NCBI GenBank assembly: GCA_017516865.1
Contig: JAFXAU010000021.1
Coordinates: 16,237 to 80,236, forward strand
DNA: 64,000 nucleotides
Source of the DNA: Bacteroidales bacterium
GTDB lineage: Bacteria; Bacteroidota; Bacteroidia; Bacteroidales; UBA1715
Reading direction: 5' to 3'
Within the stretch, counting starts at the first letter, position 1. Each line of letters starts with the position of its first letter. Below, piece by piece: positions 1 through 8,562 of the stretch. Below the pieces are notes generated by a model. It saw only the letters and a program-made list of their open reading frames with translations. It was not told the origin of the DNA and did no database searches. Position numbers and translations under genes: made by a program.

Positions 1-2005
1 AATCTATAGCCGACAGGGCAATTTGTCCTTGGTTGAAATTAAGTTTTACATCGGGATTCCATTGCTGCAACACGTCTTCGTATGTCGAATCGTATTCCGC
101 TTTTGCATCGACAAAAATTGTCCCCGTGCGTGCGGCAACATCCGACGCAACATTAGCATACACGCTGTCGCAGTTCATCAGACACGTATAACCAGTCTTT
201 TTGCCCTTCGGCACCATTGAAACAGAGCCATGAGGATTTCGAATCTGTGCGTTGATGGTATCGGCAACCAAATCAACTGCAAGATTTTTCATCTTAAAAT
301 CACAGGCAACCGACAAATCCTTGGTCGTATCCATCACATCGGGAAGACCAACTCGTATTACAGGATTTTCGACCGTCGTGTTCATGAAATCCGTCATGGA
401 AAGTTTCAGCAATTCCGACGAAACACCCACGTCGATAACTTCTTTGAAATTTTGTGCCGTATGCGTGCTCGGCAACGTAAAGTTTATTGCAATTTTATCG
501 GTATTGACAAATGTTGAGTCCTCGTAAATTGCCTCAAAATCAGTCAGCACCACATCGCCGTTTGCCTTGATTTTATTAAGATTGACATCTGTCAAATCGT
601 CAAGTTTACATTTTGCAAAAACTACCGCATCGGCCCAACCCGTAGCAAAAACCTCGCTCGGAATGTCGTTTTTCAGGTCGAGAAGCCACACGCGTGCGTT
701 TGCTTTAATATCGACAGCAATGTCGTTCAGCAAGTCAGAGATTTTTCCCGAAGCCGAAACCGATGATTTACCCGTTTTTGCCGAAAGCGAAGTTATTGTT
801 GCATACGAATTTTTCTCTTCGTTCAAATCAACATTTGCATGAACTGTCGTCGACACGTCGTATAAATCATGACCTAAACCGTCAACCACAATGCTTCCGT
901 TAGAATATGTGGCATCGGCAGTAATTAACGGCATAAGAGAATCGTTCATAATACCTTGAGCCGCACCCGACAACTGAATGACACCATTGATGTCGATTCC
1001 GTCAAGGTAATCTTTTATAATATCCTTCGGGACAAGCGGCAACAACGAACTGAGTGCGATGTTGTTCGTCGAAAAATGCATATCCATGCGAATGTCGTCG
1101 TCTATTTCCGCATCGCCTGACAAAGAAATCTGGTGTTCGTTAATCCCGACAAGAGCGTCTTTCAGTGCCACCTTCAACGTATCGAGCGTGACTTCGAGAG
1201 GCACATGCGTTTGTATTTTCAACGAATCTGCATATTTCGAGCCAGCCATATCGGCGGAAACATTGTCTAAAAAGAGGTTGAGCGTCCCTTTCACAAAATT
1301 GTAATCATCAATTTCGCCTTCGAATTTTGTATCGAGAGCACCAACCGAAACATTCAACTGGGTAGAGTCAGTCAATGCGAAAGCAATGGCATCGGAAGTC
1401 ATTTTTAGGTCGGCATCAATGTCGTCGCCTTCCATTTCGACATTTGCGTTCAGATTTATGTTTGAAACAGATGCATTCATGTTTCCTGGCACGTCAATGT
1501 ATGTAGCCGAAAGATTTTCGACCTTCACATCTTTTATAGCCAATTTGTTGAATGCCGAAGTCGACGACGTATCCTCAGCAGTCGTATCGGAAACAAACAC
1601 ATCATAATTCGCAACGCTATCGGCATTTACATAAATATTAGCCTTAACATTCGACAAATAGCAACCATTTATGACCACATTTGCATTCGACAAATATTCG
1701 TCAACATCGACCGTGGCAACCAATTCTTCAACATAAGCGACCGTGTCGGACGGAGCGCCTTCCATCGGGTTAATCAAAGCTACATTGTGAAGACGCAGAC
1801 CGAAGTGCGGGAATGTGCTGAAAAACGTCAAATCGACCGTATCGAGTTCGGTTTGGCACGTCACGAAAGCAGGAATATAACTTTTCACAATTGGTGTAAG
1901 TTTTGCCGGCGTAAATACAAACCAAATCACAATGCACACGGCAGCCACGGATAATCCGAGGACAGAGCCGAGCGAAATACCGATAATTTTGAGTGCTTTC
2001 TTCAT
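1..2005 (-). CDS. AsmA-family-like envelope protein (C-terminus beyond window)
   Basis: The minus strand is open from an ATG at 2005 to the left edge, about 668 codons, with no stop; the gene continues outside the window. The N-terminus MKKALKIIGISLGSVLGLSV is one membrane anchor (about residues 5-31). The rest is a long periplasmic region rich in short beta-strand patterns such as 'VDVDEYLSNANVVINGCYL' and 'VENLSATYIDVPGNMNASV', the repetitive style of AsmA/TamB-like proteins. These span the envelope and are linked to outer-membrane lipid or protein homeostasis (family knowledge). It starts 9 nt after the lipoprotein at 2015, so it is the last gene of a leftward operon. The assignment rests on overall character, not on a catalytic motif. 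Confidence 0.75.
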   Translation of the reverse strand, partial: MKKALKIIGISLGSVLGLSVAAVCIVIWFVFTPAKLTPIVKSYIPAFVTCQTELDTVDLTFFSTFPHFGLRLHNVALINPMEGAPSDTVAYVEELVATVDVDEYLSNANVVINGCYLSNVKANIYVNADSVANYDVFVSDTTAEDTSSTSAFNKLAIKDVKVENLSATYIDVPGNMNASVSNINLNANVEMEGDDIDADLKMTSDAIAFALTDSTQLNVSVGALDTKFEGEIDDYNFVKGTLNLFLDNVSADMAGSKYADSLKIQTHVPLEVTLDTLKVALKDALVGINEHQISLSGDAEIDDDIRMDMHFSTNNIALSSLLPLVPKDIIKDYLDGIDINGVIQLSGAAQGIMNDSLMPLITADATYSNGSIVVDGLGHDLYDVSTTVHANVDLNEEKNSYATITSLSAKTGKSSVSASGKISDLLNDIAVDIKANARVWLLDLKNDIPSEVFATGWADAVVFAKCKLDDLTDVNLNKIKANGDVVLTDFEAIYEDSTFVNTDKIAINFTLPSTHTAQNFKEVIDVGVSSELLKLSMTDFMNTTVENPVIRVGLPDVMDTTKDLSVACDFKMKNLAVDLVADTINAQIRNPHGSVSMVPKGKKTGYTCLMNCDSVYANVASDVAARTGTIFVDAKAEYDSTYEDVLQQWNPDVKLNFNQGQIALSAID

Positions 2006-2014
2006 AACAGAGTG

Positions 2015-2359
2015 TTATTGCTTGGTAAATGTGTATGTTTTTCCATTGGAAGTGTATGACAAAGTTGTTTCTGTCAACGTAGTGACGGTATATTGCTTCG
2101 GCACTACTGCGGAACTTGCTTCCATTTGGTGGTATTGCGTCAGTTTTTCACCATCGAGCTCCCATGTGAACGACTGTGCCTCTGACTCGTCAACATCGTC
2201 TGCAGTGTCCCATGTATAACCAGTTCCTGATGAAACATATTTTTCATACAACGTACCGCATTTCCATTTCCCATATAACAGAGTCTCGTCAAATTCTTTT
2301 TTGCCACAGCCAGCAAAAAGGATGAACGAAAGGAATAAAAGGGATATTATTTTTTTCAT
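2015..2359 (-). CDS. Small lipoprotein, lipocalin-like
   Basis: 114 residues. The chosen ATG at 2359 gives a lipoprotein signal (MKKIISLLFLSFILFAGCGKK) with the lipobox Cys at about residue 17; an open frame extends further upstream but lacks a signal. The mature part has the pattern 'LLYGKWKCGTLYEKY...SFTWELDGEKLT...YTVTTLTETTLSYTSNGKTYTF', typical of small lipocalin-like Bacteroidetes lipoproteins that open with 'GKW' and close with a K-T-Y-T-F strand. It resembles the lipoprotein at 21763 in style. It lies 4 nt after the gene ending at 2364 and 9 nt before the AsmA-like gene, so co-transcription is likely. The specific function is unknown. Confidence 0.75.
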   Translation of the reverse strand: MKKIISLLFLSFILFAGCGKKEFDETLLYGKWKCGTLYEKYVSSGTGYTWDTADDVDESEAQSFTWELDGEKLTQYHQMEASSAVVPKQYTVTTLTETTLSYTSNGKTYTFTKQ

Positions 2360-2363
2360 ATTT

Positions 2364-3104
2364 CTATTGTTGTTCAGTTGAATTTTCCGCTTGTTCACTA
2401 TCAAATTCCGTTCCAGAATGTTGCAACTCAGATTTTCGCCATACGTAGGACACGCCGTATTCTGTACAGATTTTTCGACGTTCTTCGGCAGGGAGATTTT
2501 TATAAAAATCCTCCACGGCGTTCCATATTTCAATAATGAGTTCGTCGCCACGTTTCCGTAAATCTTCAATATAGTCGGCAGAGCGTTTGTCGCTCATCAG
2601 TCGGAATTCGTTATTTCTGGAAGCAGCCACAAATTTGTCGTATTCAATTTTCAGAAGCGAAATACGTGGATTCGACATAGGCGTTCCGCCCTCGCTAATA
2701 CGGAGATTTTCGCCTTCGATGAGTTTTTTACCCCATTCAATGATTTCCTCTGTCGTTTCGAGTGACGGGAGTTTCTTTTTTGTCAAGCCGTAATAATCTC
2801 GTGCCGAGCTTTTAAACTCGTCACGTGCAATTGCCATGTTCAAAACTTGAATGAAATGCGAGATATACATTTTCGTCCGTTTCTGAAGATGATAAAAGTT
2901 AGCACCTTTTTCAACCGATTGACTGTAGAACGACCGTCGCTGACGGATTCCGCTTTGAAGCGAAGGGAGGAAAAATTTCGCTTTAAGAATTATCTCATAA
3001 GTCAAAGCACATTCGTTACTTGGCATGTTTTTACACTTGTCAATCGCCGTCTGAAGAGCCTTTACTCTCGCCGCATCGGTATTTGGAAGACGTCTGTATG
3101 GCAT
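2364..3104 (-). CDS. Conserved Bacteroidetes protein of unknown function
   Basis: 246 residues from ATG 3104 (MPYRRLPNTDAARVKALQTA). The open frame continues upstream for 42 codons, but that part is AT-rich and looks like leader. The N-terminus PYRRLPNTDAAR is typical of a conserved Bacteroidetes family with no assigned role. No signal peptide or membrane segment is visible. The protein is mostly helical, rich in K, R and E, and ends in a low-complexity Glu/Ser/Gln tail. It is the first gene of the operon leading to the lipoprotein and AsmA-like protein. Function not recognised. Confidence 0.7.
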   Translation of the reverse strand: MPYRRLPNTDAARVKALQTAIDKCKNMPSNECALTYEIILKAKFFLPSLQSGIRQRRSFYSQSVEKGANFYHLQKRTKMYISHFIQVLNMAIARDEFKSSARDYYGLTKKKLPSLETTEEIIEWGKKLIEGENLRISEGGTPMSNPRISLLKIEYDKFVAASRNNEFRLMSDKRSADYIEDLRKRGDELIIEIWNAVEDFYKNLPAEERRKICTEYGVSYVWRKSELQHSGTEFDSEQAENSTEQQ

Positions 3105-3299
3105 AATCTCTAAATATTTTAAAATATTGTAGTCAGCAAAACTAACAAAATTATTTTGTTCTATGTCAAAGAAATTGAGAAAAATACAAGAGATTTTACC
3201 AAAATACGAATATCTCTCTAAAACTCTCAAATCGGGACTTCGTAAAAATGCGAAAGTACAGTTTTCACGATTTTTTCTTTTTTTTTAACCGAAATTGTA

Positions 3300-3307
3300 T
3301 AGGTTTG
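3300..3307 (+). promoter_or_regulatory. Putative -7 box of acyl-CoA ligase gene
   Basis: TAGGTTTG fits the Bacteroidetes -7 consensus TAxxTTTG and lies 22 nt before the ATG at 3330. No good TTG is present 19 bp upstream (the site reads TTT), so this is a partial match. Confidence 0.4.
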
Positions 3308-3329
3308 CCCCGAACTAACAAAATAAAAA

Positions 3330-5114
3330 ATGGAAGTTACACGAATTTTTGACCTTTTGGGTCAAGACAAAGAACAACAAGCAAACAGCGAATACTGCGA
3401 TAAAGGAGTAGCTCTGGCTCACAAAGTAAATGGCGAATGGATTAAATATTCAATCGAGGAATATATTGAAAATGTTAATAATGTAAGTTACGCTCTGCTT
3501 TCGCTCGGCATAGAGCCAGGCGACAAAGTGGGAATCGTAAGTGGCAACCGCCCCGAATGGAACTTTCTCGACATGGGCGTTATGCAGATTGGTGCTGTTC
3601 CCGTGCCAATTTACCCGACAATCAGTCAGGAAGATTATCGGTATATTTTGAACCACGCCGAAGTAAAATTGCTTTTCATTGAAGGAAAGGAACTTCGGAA
3701 AAAAATCGAGCCGATTCTGCCCGAATGCACGTCAATCAAGGAAATCTTCACATTTGTGAACCAAAACAGCGGATACCGCTATTTCCAACAATTGGTTGAC
3801 CTCGGAAAAGAAAACCCGCAGCCCGAAAAGGTTGAAGCACTGAAAGCAACAGTTAAGCCAAACGATTTGGCAACAATCATTTATACATCGGGAACAACAG
3901 GAAATCCGAAAGGTGTGATGCTTTCGCACAACAACATTTTAATGAATGTAAAGAACGTTGTGGAACTGCTACATAAAGAAAACCGCGTTGTGATGAGCTG
4001 CCTGCCGTTGTGCCACGCATACGAACGTATGTTGATGTACGCATATCATTACGTAGGCGCGTCGATTTACTATTCGGATTTGGCTCTCATTGCTGACAAT
4101 CTGAAAGAAGTTCATCCAACGATTATGTGCGCCGTGCCACGTCTGTTGGAAAAAATCTACGACAAACTCTATATGGCTGGAAAAAAACAGCCGTTCATTA
4201 CAAAGAAAATCTACTACTGGGCGGTTGATTTGGCTACGAAATACAAATTAGACCCATCGAAACGTTCATGGTGGTACAATCTTCGCCACAAATTCGCCGA
4301 CAAAATGGTATATTCAAAATGGCGCGACGCACTTGGTGCCGTACGATTGACGCAGGTCGTTTCGGGTGGTTCGGCTCTGCAACCTCGATTGGCGTCGTTC
4401 TTCCAAGCAATTGGAATGGTGATTTACGAAGGATACGGATTGTCGGAAACGTCGCCGGTGATTGCCGTTGCCCGCGATGAGGCATACACTCACGAACCAG
4501 GAACGGTTGGATTGCCGTTGCCGGGCATTGAAGTAAAAATTGCCGAAAACGACGAACTTGTATGCCGTGGCCACAATGTAATGCTTGGCTACTACAAAGA
4601 CGAGGCAAAAACTAAAGAAGTAATCGACGCCGACGGTTGGTTCCACACTGGCGACACGGCTATCATCACGAAAAATGGTTTGGTGAAAATCACTGGTCGT
4701 ATCAAGAGTTTGTTCAAGACATCGTTCGGAAAATACGTCAATCCAGAATTGATTGAAGAAAAATTCATGACTTCGCCGTTTATCAATGCAATTGTTGTTT
4801 GCGGCGAAAACCGTCAATATCCTGTGGCACTGATAGTTCCAGAATTTTCATGTTTGCGTACGTGGTGCGATTCCCACCATGTTCCATTCAATTCTGAACA
4901 AGAAGTGGTGAAAAATCCGCAAGTAATTGCCCGTATTCAGAAAGAGGTGAAAAAATTCAACTCAAACTTTGCCGACTACGAGCAAGTTAAACGATTTACG
5001 TTGATTCCAGAAGAATGGACACCGCAAAACGGTTTGCTTTCGCCAACATTGAAAGTAAAACGAAAAGTTGTTCAGGCAACATACGCTGAAGAGTTAGAGA
5101 AATTGTTTAGTTAA
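3330..5114 (+). CDS. Long-chain fatty acid--CoA ligase (AMP-forming)
   Basis: 594 residues, full length for the FadD/ACSL-type adenylate-forming family. It activates fatty acids to acyl-CoA through an acyl-AMP intermediate. Visible motifs in order: 'IYTSGTTGNPKGVMLSHNN' (AMP/P-loop motif, about residues 188-206), 'YGLSETSPV' (adenine-binding), 'GWFHTGD' (A8 hinge region) and 'TGRIKSLFKTSFGKYVNPE'. No signal peptide is seen, so it is cytoplasmic or peripheral at the inner membrane. It is a single-gene unit divergent from the gene at 2364-3104, with its own terminator. Substrate chain length cannot be read from the sequence. Confidence 0.93.
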   Translation: MEVTRIFDLLGQDKEQQANSEYCDKGVALAHKVNGEWIKYSIEEYIENVNNVSYALLSLGIEPGDKVGIVSGNRPEWNFLDMGVMQIGAVPVPIYPTISQEDYRYILNHAEVKLLFIEGKELRKKIEPILPECTSIKEIFTFVNQNSGYRYFQQLVDLGKENPQPEKVEALKATVKPNDLATIIYTSGTTGNPKGVMLSHNNILMNVKNVVELLHKENRVVMSCLPLCHAYERMLMYAYHYVGASIYYSDLALIADNLKEVHPTIMCAVPRLLEKIYDKLYMAGKKQPFITKKIYYWAVDLATKYKLDPSKRSWWYNLRHKFADKMVYSKWRDALGAVRLTQVVSGGSALQPRLASFFQAIGMVIYEGYGLSETSPVIAVARDEAYTHEPGTVGLPLPGIEVKIAENDELVCRGHNVMLGYYKDEAKTKEVIDADGWFHTGDTAIITKNGLVKITGRIKSLFKTSFGKYVNPELIEEKFMTSPFINAIVVCGENRQYPVALIVPEFSCLRTWCDSHHVPFNSEQEVVKNPQVIARIQKEVKKFNSNFADYEQVKRFTLIPEEWTPQNGLLSPTLKVKRKVVQATYAEELEKLFS

Positions 5115-5218
5115 TCAAATGTCTCGATTTCCTTGAGGGATAACATATATTAGACTTCATCCAATGAATGAAACCGCAGAAAACCTGTATGGAGTTGGTG
5201 TTGAAGTAACAATGTAGA

Positions 5219-5240
5219 AAAGGGATTTTGCAATCCCTTT
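5219..5240 (+). terminator. Intrinsic terminator after acyl-CoA ligase
   Basis: A perfect 9-bp stem (AAAGGGATT / AATCCCTTT) with a TTGC loop runs into a T tract (TTTTTTT), about 105 nt past the ligase stop codon. Confidence 0.85.
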
Positions 5241-5351
5241 TTTTATGAATTTCCTTGCCGAAGTCGAAAACTCGCACAAACTAAATTGGCGGTTGCCCAA
5301 AGTACGTTTTCATCAAGGGCGATACCAATATACGACAACCGATTTCGTTTG

Positions 5352-5681
5352 TCAAGAATTATCTGATTCCTTGTTTATACTTACCGAATTTCTATTGTTT
5401 CCCCATTCTACAACTTTCAAGGTGTTCCTAACGTCGTGCAGTTCAATCTCTTTCTTACAATGAGGGCAGACGAAGGGAGTCCAACGTTGTGTTTTTTCAA
5501 AATAACCGCCACACTCGCATTGCTTGTAGAATGGTTCGTGGGCTTCTGGTTCGTCGGAAGCCAACAGTTCCTTTCCACAACTGTCACAGTGCAGAATTAT
5601 TGAATCTTGCACTTTCCCCTCACGCCATTCAAACGTTTTGTTGCAATAGGGGCAAGGGATTATAAAGGTTAGACCGCTCAT
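5352..5681 (-). CDS. Multi-zinc-ribbon small protein
   Basis: 109 residues with four CxxC-type knuckles: 'CPYCNKTF', 'CDSCGKEL', 'CECGGYF' and 'CPHCKKEI'. They are arranged as two zinc ribbons, the second reading 'QCECGGYFEKTQRWTPFVCPHCKKEIELHD'[paraphrased span, residues about 53-82]. Such ribbons bind nucleic acid or act as structural adaptors. The gene is on its own promoter (5698-5727), whose element is shared with the A1S_2505-like gene at 8414. That suggests membership of the same regulon as the Nmad genes just upstream. No catalytic motif is seen. Confidence 0.7.
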   Translation of the reverse strand: MSGLTFIIPCPYCNKTFEWREGKVQDSIILHCDSCGKELLASDEPEAHEPFYKQCECGGYFEKTQRWTPFVCPHCKKEIELHDVRNTLKVVEWGNNRNSVSINKESDNS

Positions 5682-5697
5682 CAGTTTTATTTTTTTA

Positions 5698-5735
5698 CAA
5701 AACTATGGGTAGGATATGCCAAAACAAGGCAGAGG
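5698..5735 (-). promoter_or_regulatory. Consensus promoter of zinc-ribbon gene with shared upstream element
   Basis: Reading leftward: TTG (5727-5725), 19 bp, then TAGTTTTG (5705-5698), an exact TTG-N19-TAxxTTTG promoter 17 nt before the ATG at 5681. The TTG sits in CCTCTGCCTTGTTTTGGCA (5735-5717), which recurs with one mismatch at the 8433-8470 promoter. Confidence 0.8.
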
Positions 5736-5755
5736 CTTGGAGAAATTTCGAAAAA

Positions 5756-6559
5756 TTATTCAATTATTTGTTTTACCCATTCTAAAATTTTCGGAGTTGC
5801 TTCAAATACAAATTCCTGACCTTTTGCCGCAGACTGGAAATAATTGTCTTTCCACGGATGAGGGTGGTAACTAATTTCCACTTCTTTGAAAAAATCGGGT
5901 AAATCCCATTTGCTTTTTGTCATTCCTTCTTTTGTAAGGATTCTGTCTTTTTGATAATTTAGAAGACCGCATCCGTTGACATTTGGCATAAATGAAAGAT
6001 TGTCAGTAGGTAAGAAAATCGCATTGTTTTCATCTTTTCTTTCTTTTTTATCTCCAATGTGAGGATGGTCTTTCAGCCATTCGGGAGCGTCATCTTTTCG
6101 TTTGATAATACTGCCAACTTGCATATAACCATAAATGACATGCTTTTCTTTAGCGCCCTTTTTATATTGAAGTTTCCCTTGATACATTTCCGTTTCCTTG
6201 AATAAACCAAAGAAAAGAAACAAATCTCCTTCTGCCACACCCATATTTCGCAAATGGCTCAATGCGGTATCAGCTTGCCCAAAAGCTGGTTTCCAGCCTG
6301 ACTTACGTTTACGAACATCTTTTCGTAAGTCTGGGTCTAGGTGACACATATCATTTCCTGTAATTGTTGTCCTCGGATTAAGCGAATGAATAATTTCATA
6401 ATAATTCATTCCTAGTTCTTTGCAAAACAATGAAGAAAACGCATTATTCCCATCTATGGTTGGAATTGGCAATGAAAGTAATGTACCATTGGGTAAAATG
6501 GGACTTTGAGTTCCTCCGTTTTCGGAATCAAATCCTTTTCTGCTTAAAATGATTTTCAT
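5756..6559 (-). CDS. Nmad3 (nucleotide modification associated domain 3) protein
   Basis: 267 residues. The whole chain matches my memory of the Nmad3 family: start 'MKIILSRKGFDSENGGTQSP' then 'LPNGTLLSLPIP', 'CHLDPDL', 'GWKPAFGQADTALSHLRNMG', 'GDLFLFFGLF', 'HVIYGYMQVG', 'LKDHPH' and a late 'KSKWDLPDFF'. Nmad families were named from operons tied to DNA or nucleotide base modification, many of them in phages and conflict systems. Their chemistry is not established here. The start overlaps the Nmad2 stop by 4 nt (ATGA), so the two are translationally coupled. Conserved Asp/His residues hint at an enzyme (inference). The region is AT-rich compared with its neighbours, consistent with acquisition. 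Confidence 0.82.
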   Translation of the reverse strand: MKIILSRKGFDSENGGTQSPILPNGTLLSLPIPTIDGNNAFSSLFCKELGMNYYEIIHSLNPRTTITGNDMCHLDPDLRKDVRKRKSGWKPAFGQADTALSHLRNMGVAEGDLFLFFGLFKETEMYQGKLQYKKGAKEKHVIYGYMQVGSIIKRKDDAPEWLKDHPHIGDKKERKDENNAIFLPTDNLSFMPNVNGCGLLNYQKDRILTKEGMTKSKWDLPDFFKEVEISYHPHPWKDNYFQSAAKGQEFVFEATPKILEWVKQIIE

Positions 6560-7215
6560 TTTTTCTTTTGATTAATACCTGATGAATAATTTTTAGTGAC
6601 AAAATCTATTATTTGTTTTGCAATAGGATCATCTAATTGGATTTTTTTGCAACGAGGGACAACAAAGTTTTTATCATTAACTATATCGCTCTTTGGAATA
6701 GCATGTTCCACTCCAAAGTAATAGAATTCCTTACATACAAGGACTCTTTCGCCGCTCAAATCACGTTTTTTGTTCTCTTCGCCGTGATGAGCATTTTCAT
6801 GTCGCTTAAAGCCCAATGGTTCGCTATCATCTGGCTCATAAATATTGTCACCAAAGTATTCAATATCACTGGCTTGGGGTATTATGTTATTGCCACAACT
6901 TTTACATCCTTCTTTTTCGTCTTTATCAAATTGGTCTGGTTGCCTTTTCTTTTTATATTCTTTCCAATAGTCCTTTATTTTGGGGTTGTCAGAAACTTTT
7001 GCCAAATAGATTAATGCTTGAGTTGCATCAGTAAAACGAAATTCATCATTTTTTCCTTGAACTTTGTTAGAAGTCCACCCTGAAATCCAATATTCTTTTT
7101 GGGCATTTTTACGAATTTTAGGTTTACAAGTTGCCAAAGTCAACACTCCATGATATGGATTTGGAGCAAATCCAGTGTCATGTGTCATTTTGTAACAATA
7201 AAGAGATTCTGTCAT
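6556..7215 (-). CDS. Nmad2 (nucleotide modification associated domain 2) protein
   Basis: 219 residues. Diagnostic features of Nmad2 are at the N-terminus: 'YCYKMTHDTGFAPNPYHGVL', then 'TLATCKPKIRKNA', a YW/DYWKEY region and 'YFGDNIYEPD' (about residues 120-129). A CxxC knuckle (KSCGNN) follows in the middle. The C-terminus carries 'GVEHAIPKSDIV'. Nmad2 is a predicted nucleic-acid or nucleotide-modification associated domain with an undefined reaction. It overlaps nmad3 by 4 nt and follows the A1S_2505-like gene by 35 nt, so a three-gene operon is very likely. No signal peptide; cytoplasmic. Confidence 0.82.
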   Translation of the reverse strand: MTESLYCYKMTHDTGFAPNPYHGVLTLATCKPKIRKNAQKEYWISGWTSNKVQGKNDEFRFTDATQALIYLAKVSDNPKIKDYWKEYKKKRQPDQFDKDEKEGCKSCGNNIIPQASDIEYFGDNIYEPDDSEPLGFKRHENAHHGEENKKRDLSGERVLVCKEFYYFGVEHAIPKSDIVNDKNFVVPRCKKIQLDDPIAKQIIDFVTKNYSSGINQKKK

Positions 7216-7250
7216 AATAGTAAAATGTTAATTATTCCAAATATACAATT

Positions 7251-8414
7251 TTATTTTCTCCAATTATATTCCACCTCCAATACTTTCGAAACAGCATATT
7301 TCCAGTCATCTTGGTTGAAACTCGGTGTGAATTGGATTTTTGTCATTGCCAAATCATAGTTTCCCGATGTACGATAACCACCATACGCTTCATCTCGGAA
7401 ATTTACATTTCGTACATTTACTTTTATTGGTTTTTCGGTCTTGTCAAGTTGATAAAATACTGTTCCAAGCCGTTCAAATTGTTTGCATTCTTGTAGGGCA
7501 ACATAATGATTATCAAGCATAAAGGCATATAACTCACAAACTGTATTTACACTAACGGGAAATACTTGAAGTCCGCCACCATTATTTTTTGTCGCTTTTA
7601 CTACATCGCCTGTGTATATCCAATCGCCCAAAGTGTCTTTGAATGGCGTTTTAACTCCTGCAAATATCACTTTTCGAGCGAAGCCCCAGTTCCAACATTC
7701 ATCGTTAAAAACCTCCATTACTACGTTAGCGGATTCTCTTCGTTCCTCATCGGTTATTTTGTCGTTTTTCTCGTCGGGGAGAAAAACATACATGTCATCG
7801 TTGTGAAAGAAAAATCTTCCAAACATTACATAGCCAAACTTTCCTTCCTCAAGCACGTATCGCACACGAATACTCGGAACACACGTTTTCATTCCAGCCC
7901 CAATTTCATAGCGATATTGTTTACATAGATTTTTTAGTACATCTTCATCAATCGCTTCGGGACATTCATACTCTTTTTTAGGTGGAACAAGCGTCTTTTC
8001 TATCATAACACTTAACCACTCAATAGGCATTGCAACGTTGGTCAACCCTGCTATTTCTGAGAACAATTGAGCCATTGTTTCATCTTTCCTGTTAATGCTT
8101 TTTTTATTGCTATCGGTTTTTTCATAACTCATACGGGTTATAAGAAACCGATTGTCGGGATGACTTTTTACATATTCGAAAAATTCTTCAAAATATGGCA
8201 ACATTGCATTAATGTTGTTAAAATCAACGGGAAGTGCATAGCATTGCCCTTGCCGACCAAGCTTTCCTTGAGCGGCTCCAAATTTTTTACACGCAAATCG
8301 TGCGGCACTCCGTGTATGACTTCCTTGAAAATCAGTGGCAAACACAAAAATCTCACACTTTGACAACTCTGTAACTTTGCTTGTTAAAACAATGCCTTGA
8401 TAATGTTTTTCCAT
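7251..8414 (-). CDS. A1S_2505-like N-terminal domain protein
   Basis: 387 residues from the ATG at 8414, preceded by AAAAGGAGTTATT, an unusually good Shine-Dalgarno for this phylum. An upstream in-frame ATG at 8462 lies inside the promoter and is rejected. Residues about 12-80 read 'CEIFVFATDFQGSHTRSAAR...FGAAQGKLGRQGQCYALPV...HPDNRFLITRM'. This follows the A1S_2505-like phage domain pattern (IFVFGSNLxGxHxxGAA...FGA..G...GLQGQSYAIPT...FxVTRIG), with the glycine motif partly altered. The remaining ~300 residues are not recognised. It is the first gene of the operon with nmad2-nmad3. Role unknown; a nucleotide or base-modification related role is inferred from context only. Confidence 0.65.
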   Translation of the reverse strand: MEKHYQGIVLTSKVTELSKCEIFVFATDFQGSHTRSAARFACKKFGAAQGKLGRQGQCYALPVDFNNINAMLPYFEEFFEYVKSHPDNRFLITRMSYEKTDSNKKSINRKDETMAQLFSEIAGLTNVAMPIEWLSVMIEKTLVPPKKEYECPEAIDEDVLKNLCKQYRYEIGAGMKTCVPSIRVRYVLEEGKFGYVMFGRFFFHNDDMYVFLPDEKNDKITDEERRESANVVMEVFNDECWNWGFARKVIFAGVKTPFKDTLGDWIYTGDVVKATKNNGGGLQVFPVSVNTVCELYAFMLDNHYVALQECKQFERLGTVFYQLDKTEKPIKVNVRNVNFRDEAYGGYRTSGNYDLAMTKIQFTPSFNQDDWKYAVSKVLEVEYNWRK

Positions 8415-8432
8415 AATAACTCCTTTTTTTGA

Positions 8433-8470
8433 CAAAGAAAAACCAAAGGTGTGCCAAATCAAGGCAGAGG
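8433..8470 (-). promoter_or_regulatory. Promoter of A1S_2505-like/nmad2/nmad3 operon with shared element
   Basis: Reading leftward: TTG (8462-8460), 19 bp, TTTCTTTG (8440-8433, one change from TAxxTTTG), 19 nt before the ATG. The TTG lies in CCTCTGCCTTGATTTGGCA (8470-8452), a one-mismatch copy of the element before the zinc-ribbon gene. Confidence 0.75.
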
Positions 8471-8562
8471 TTTTGTTTTTTTTTCTGAATTATTTAGACT
8501 AAATGGGTAATTCCGAAATAAAATAGTAGTTTTGAGAAACTCGTATAAAGAATATGTAACAA

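Noticed and set aside
5245..5463. Small rightward frame after the acyl-CoA ligase terminator
   Set aside because: It begins at the terminator and runs into the antisense strand of the zinc-ribbon gene; no homologue recognised.
5756..8414. DarTG-type DNA ADP-ribosylation system
   Set aside because: No DarT catalytic motif or DarG macrodomain motif could be seen; the proteins fit Nmad and A1S_2505-like patterns better.
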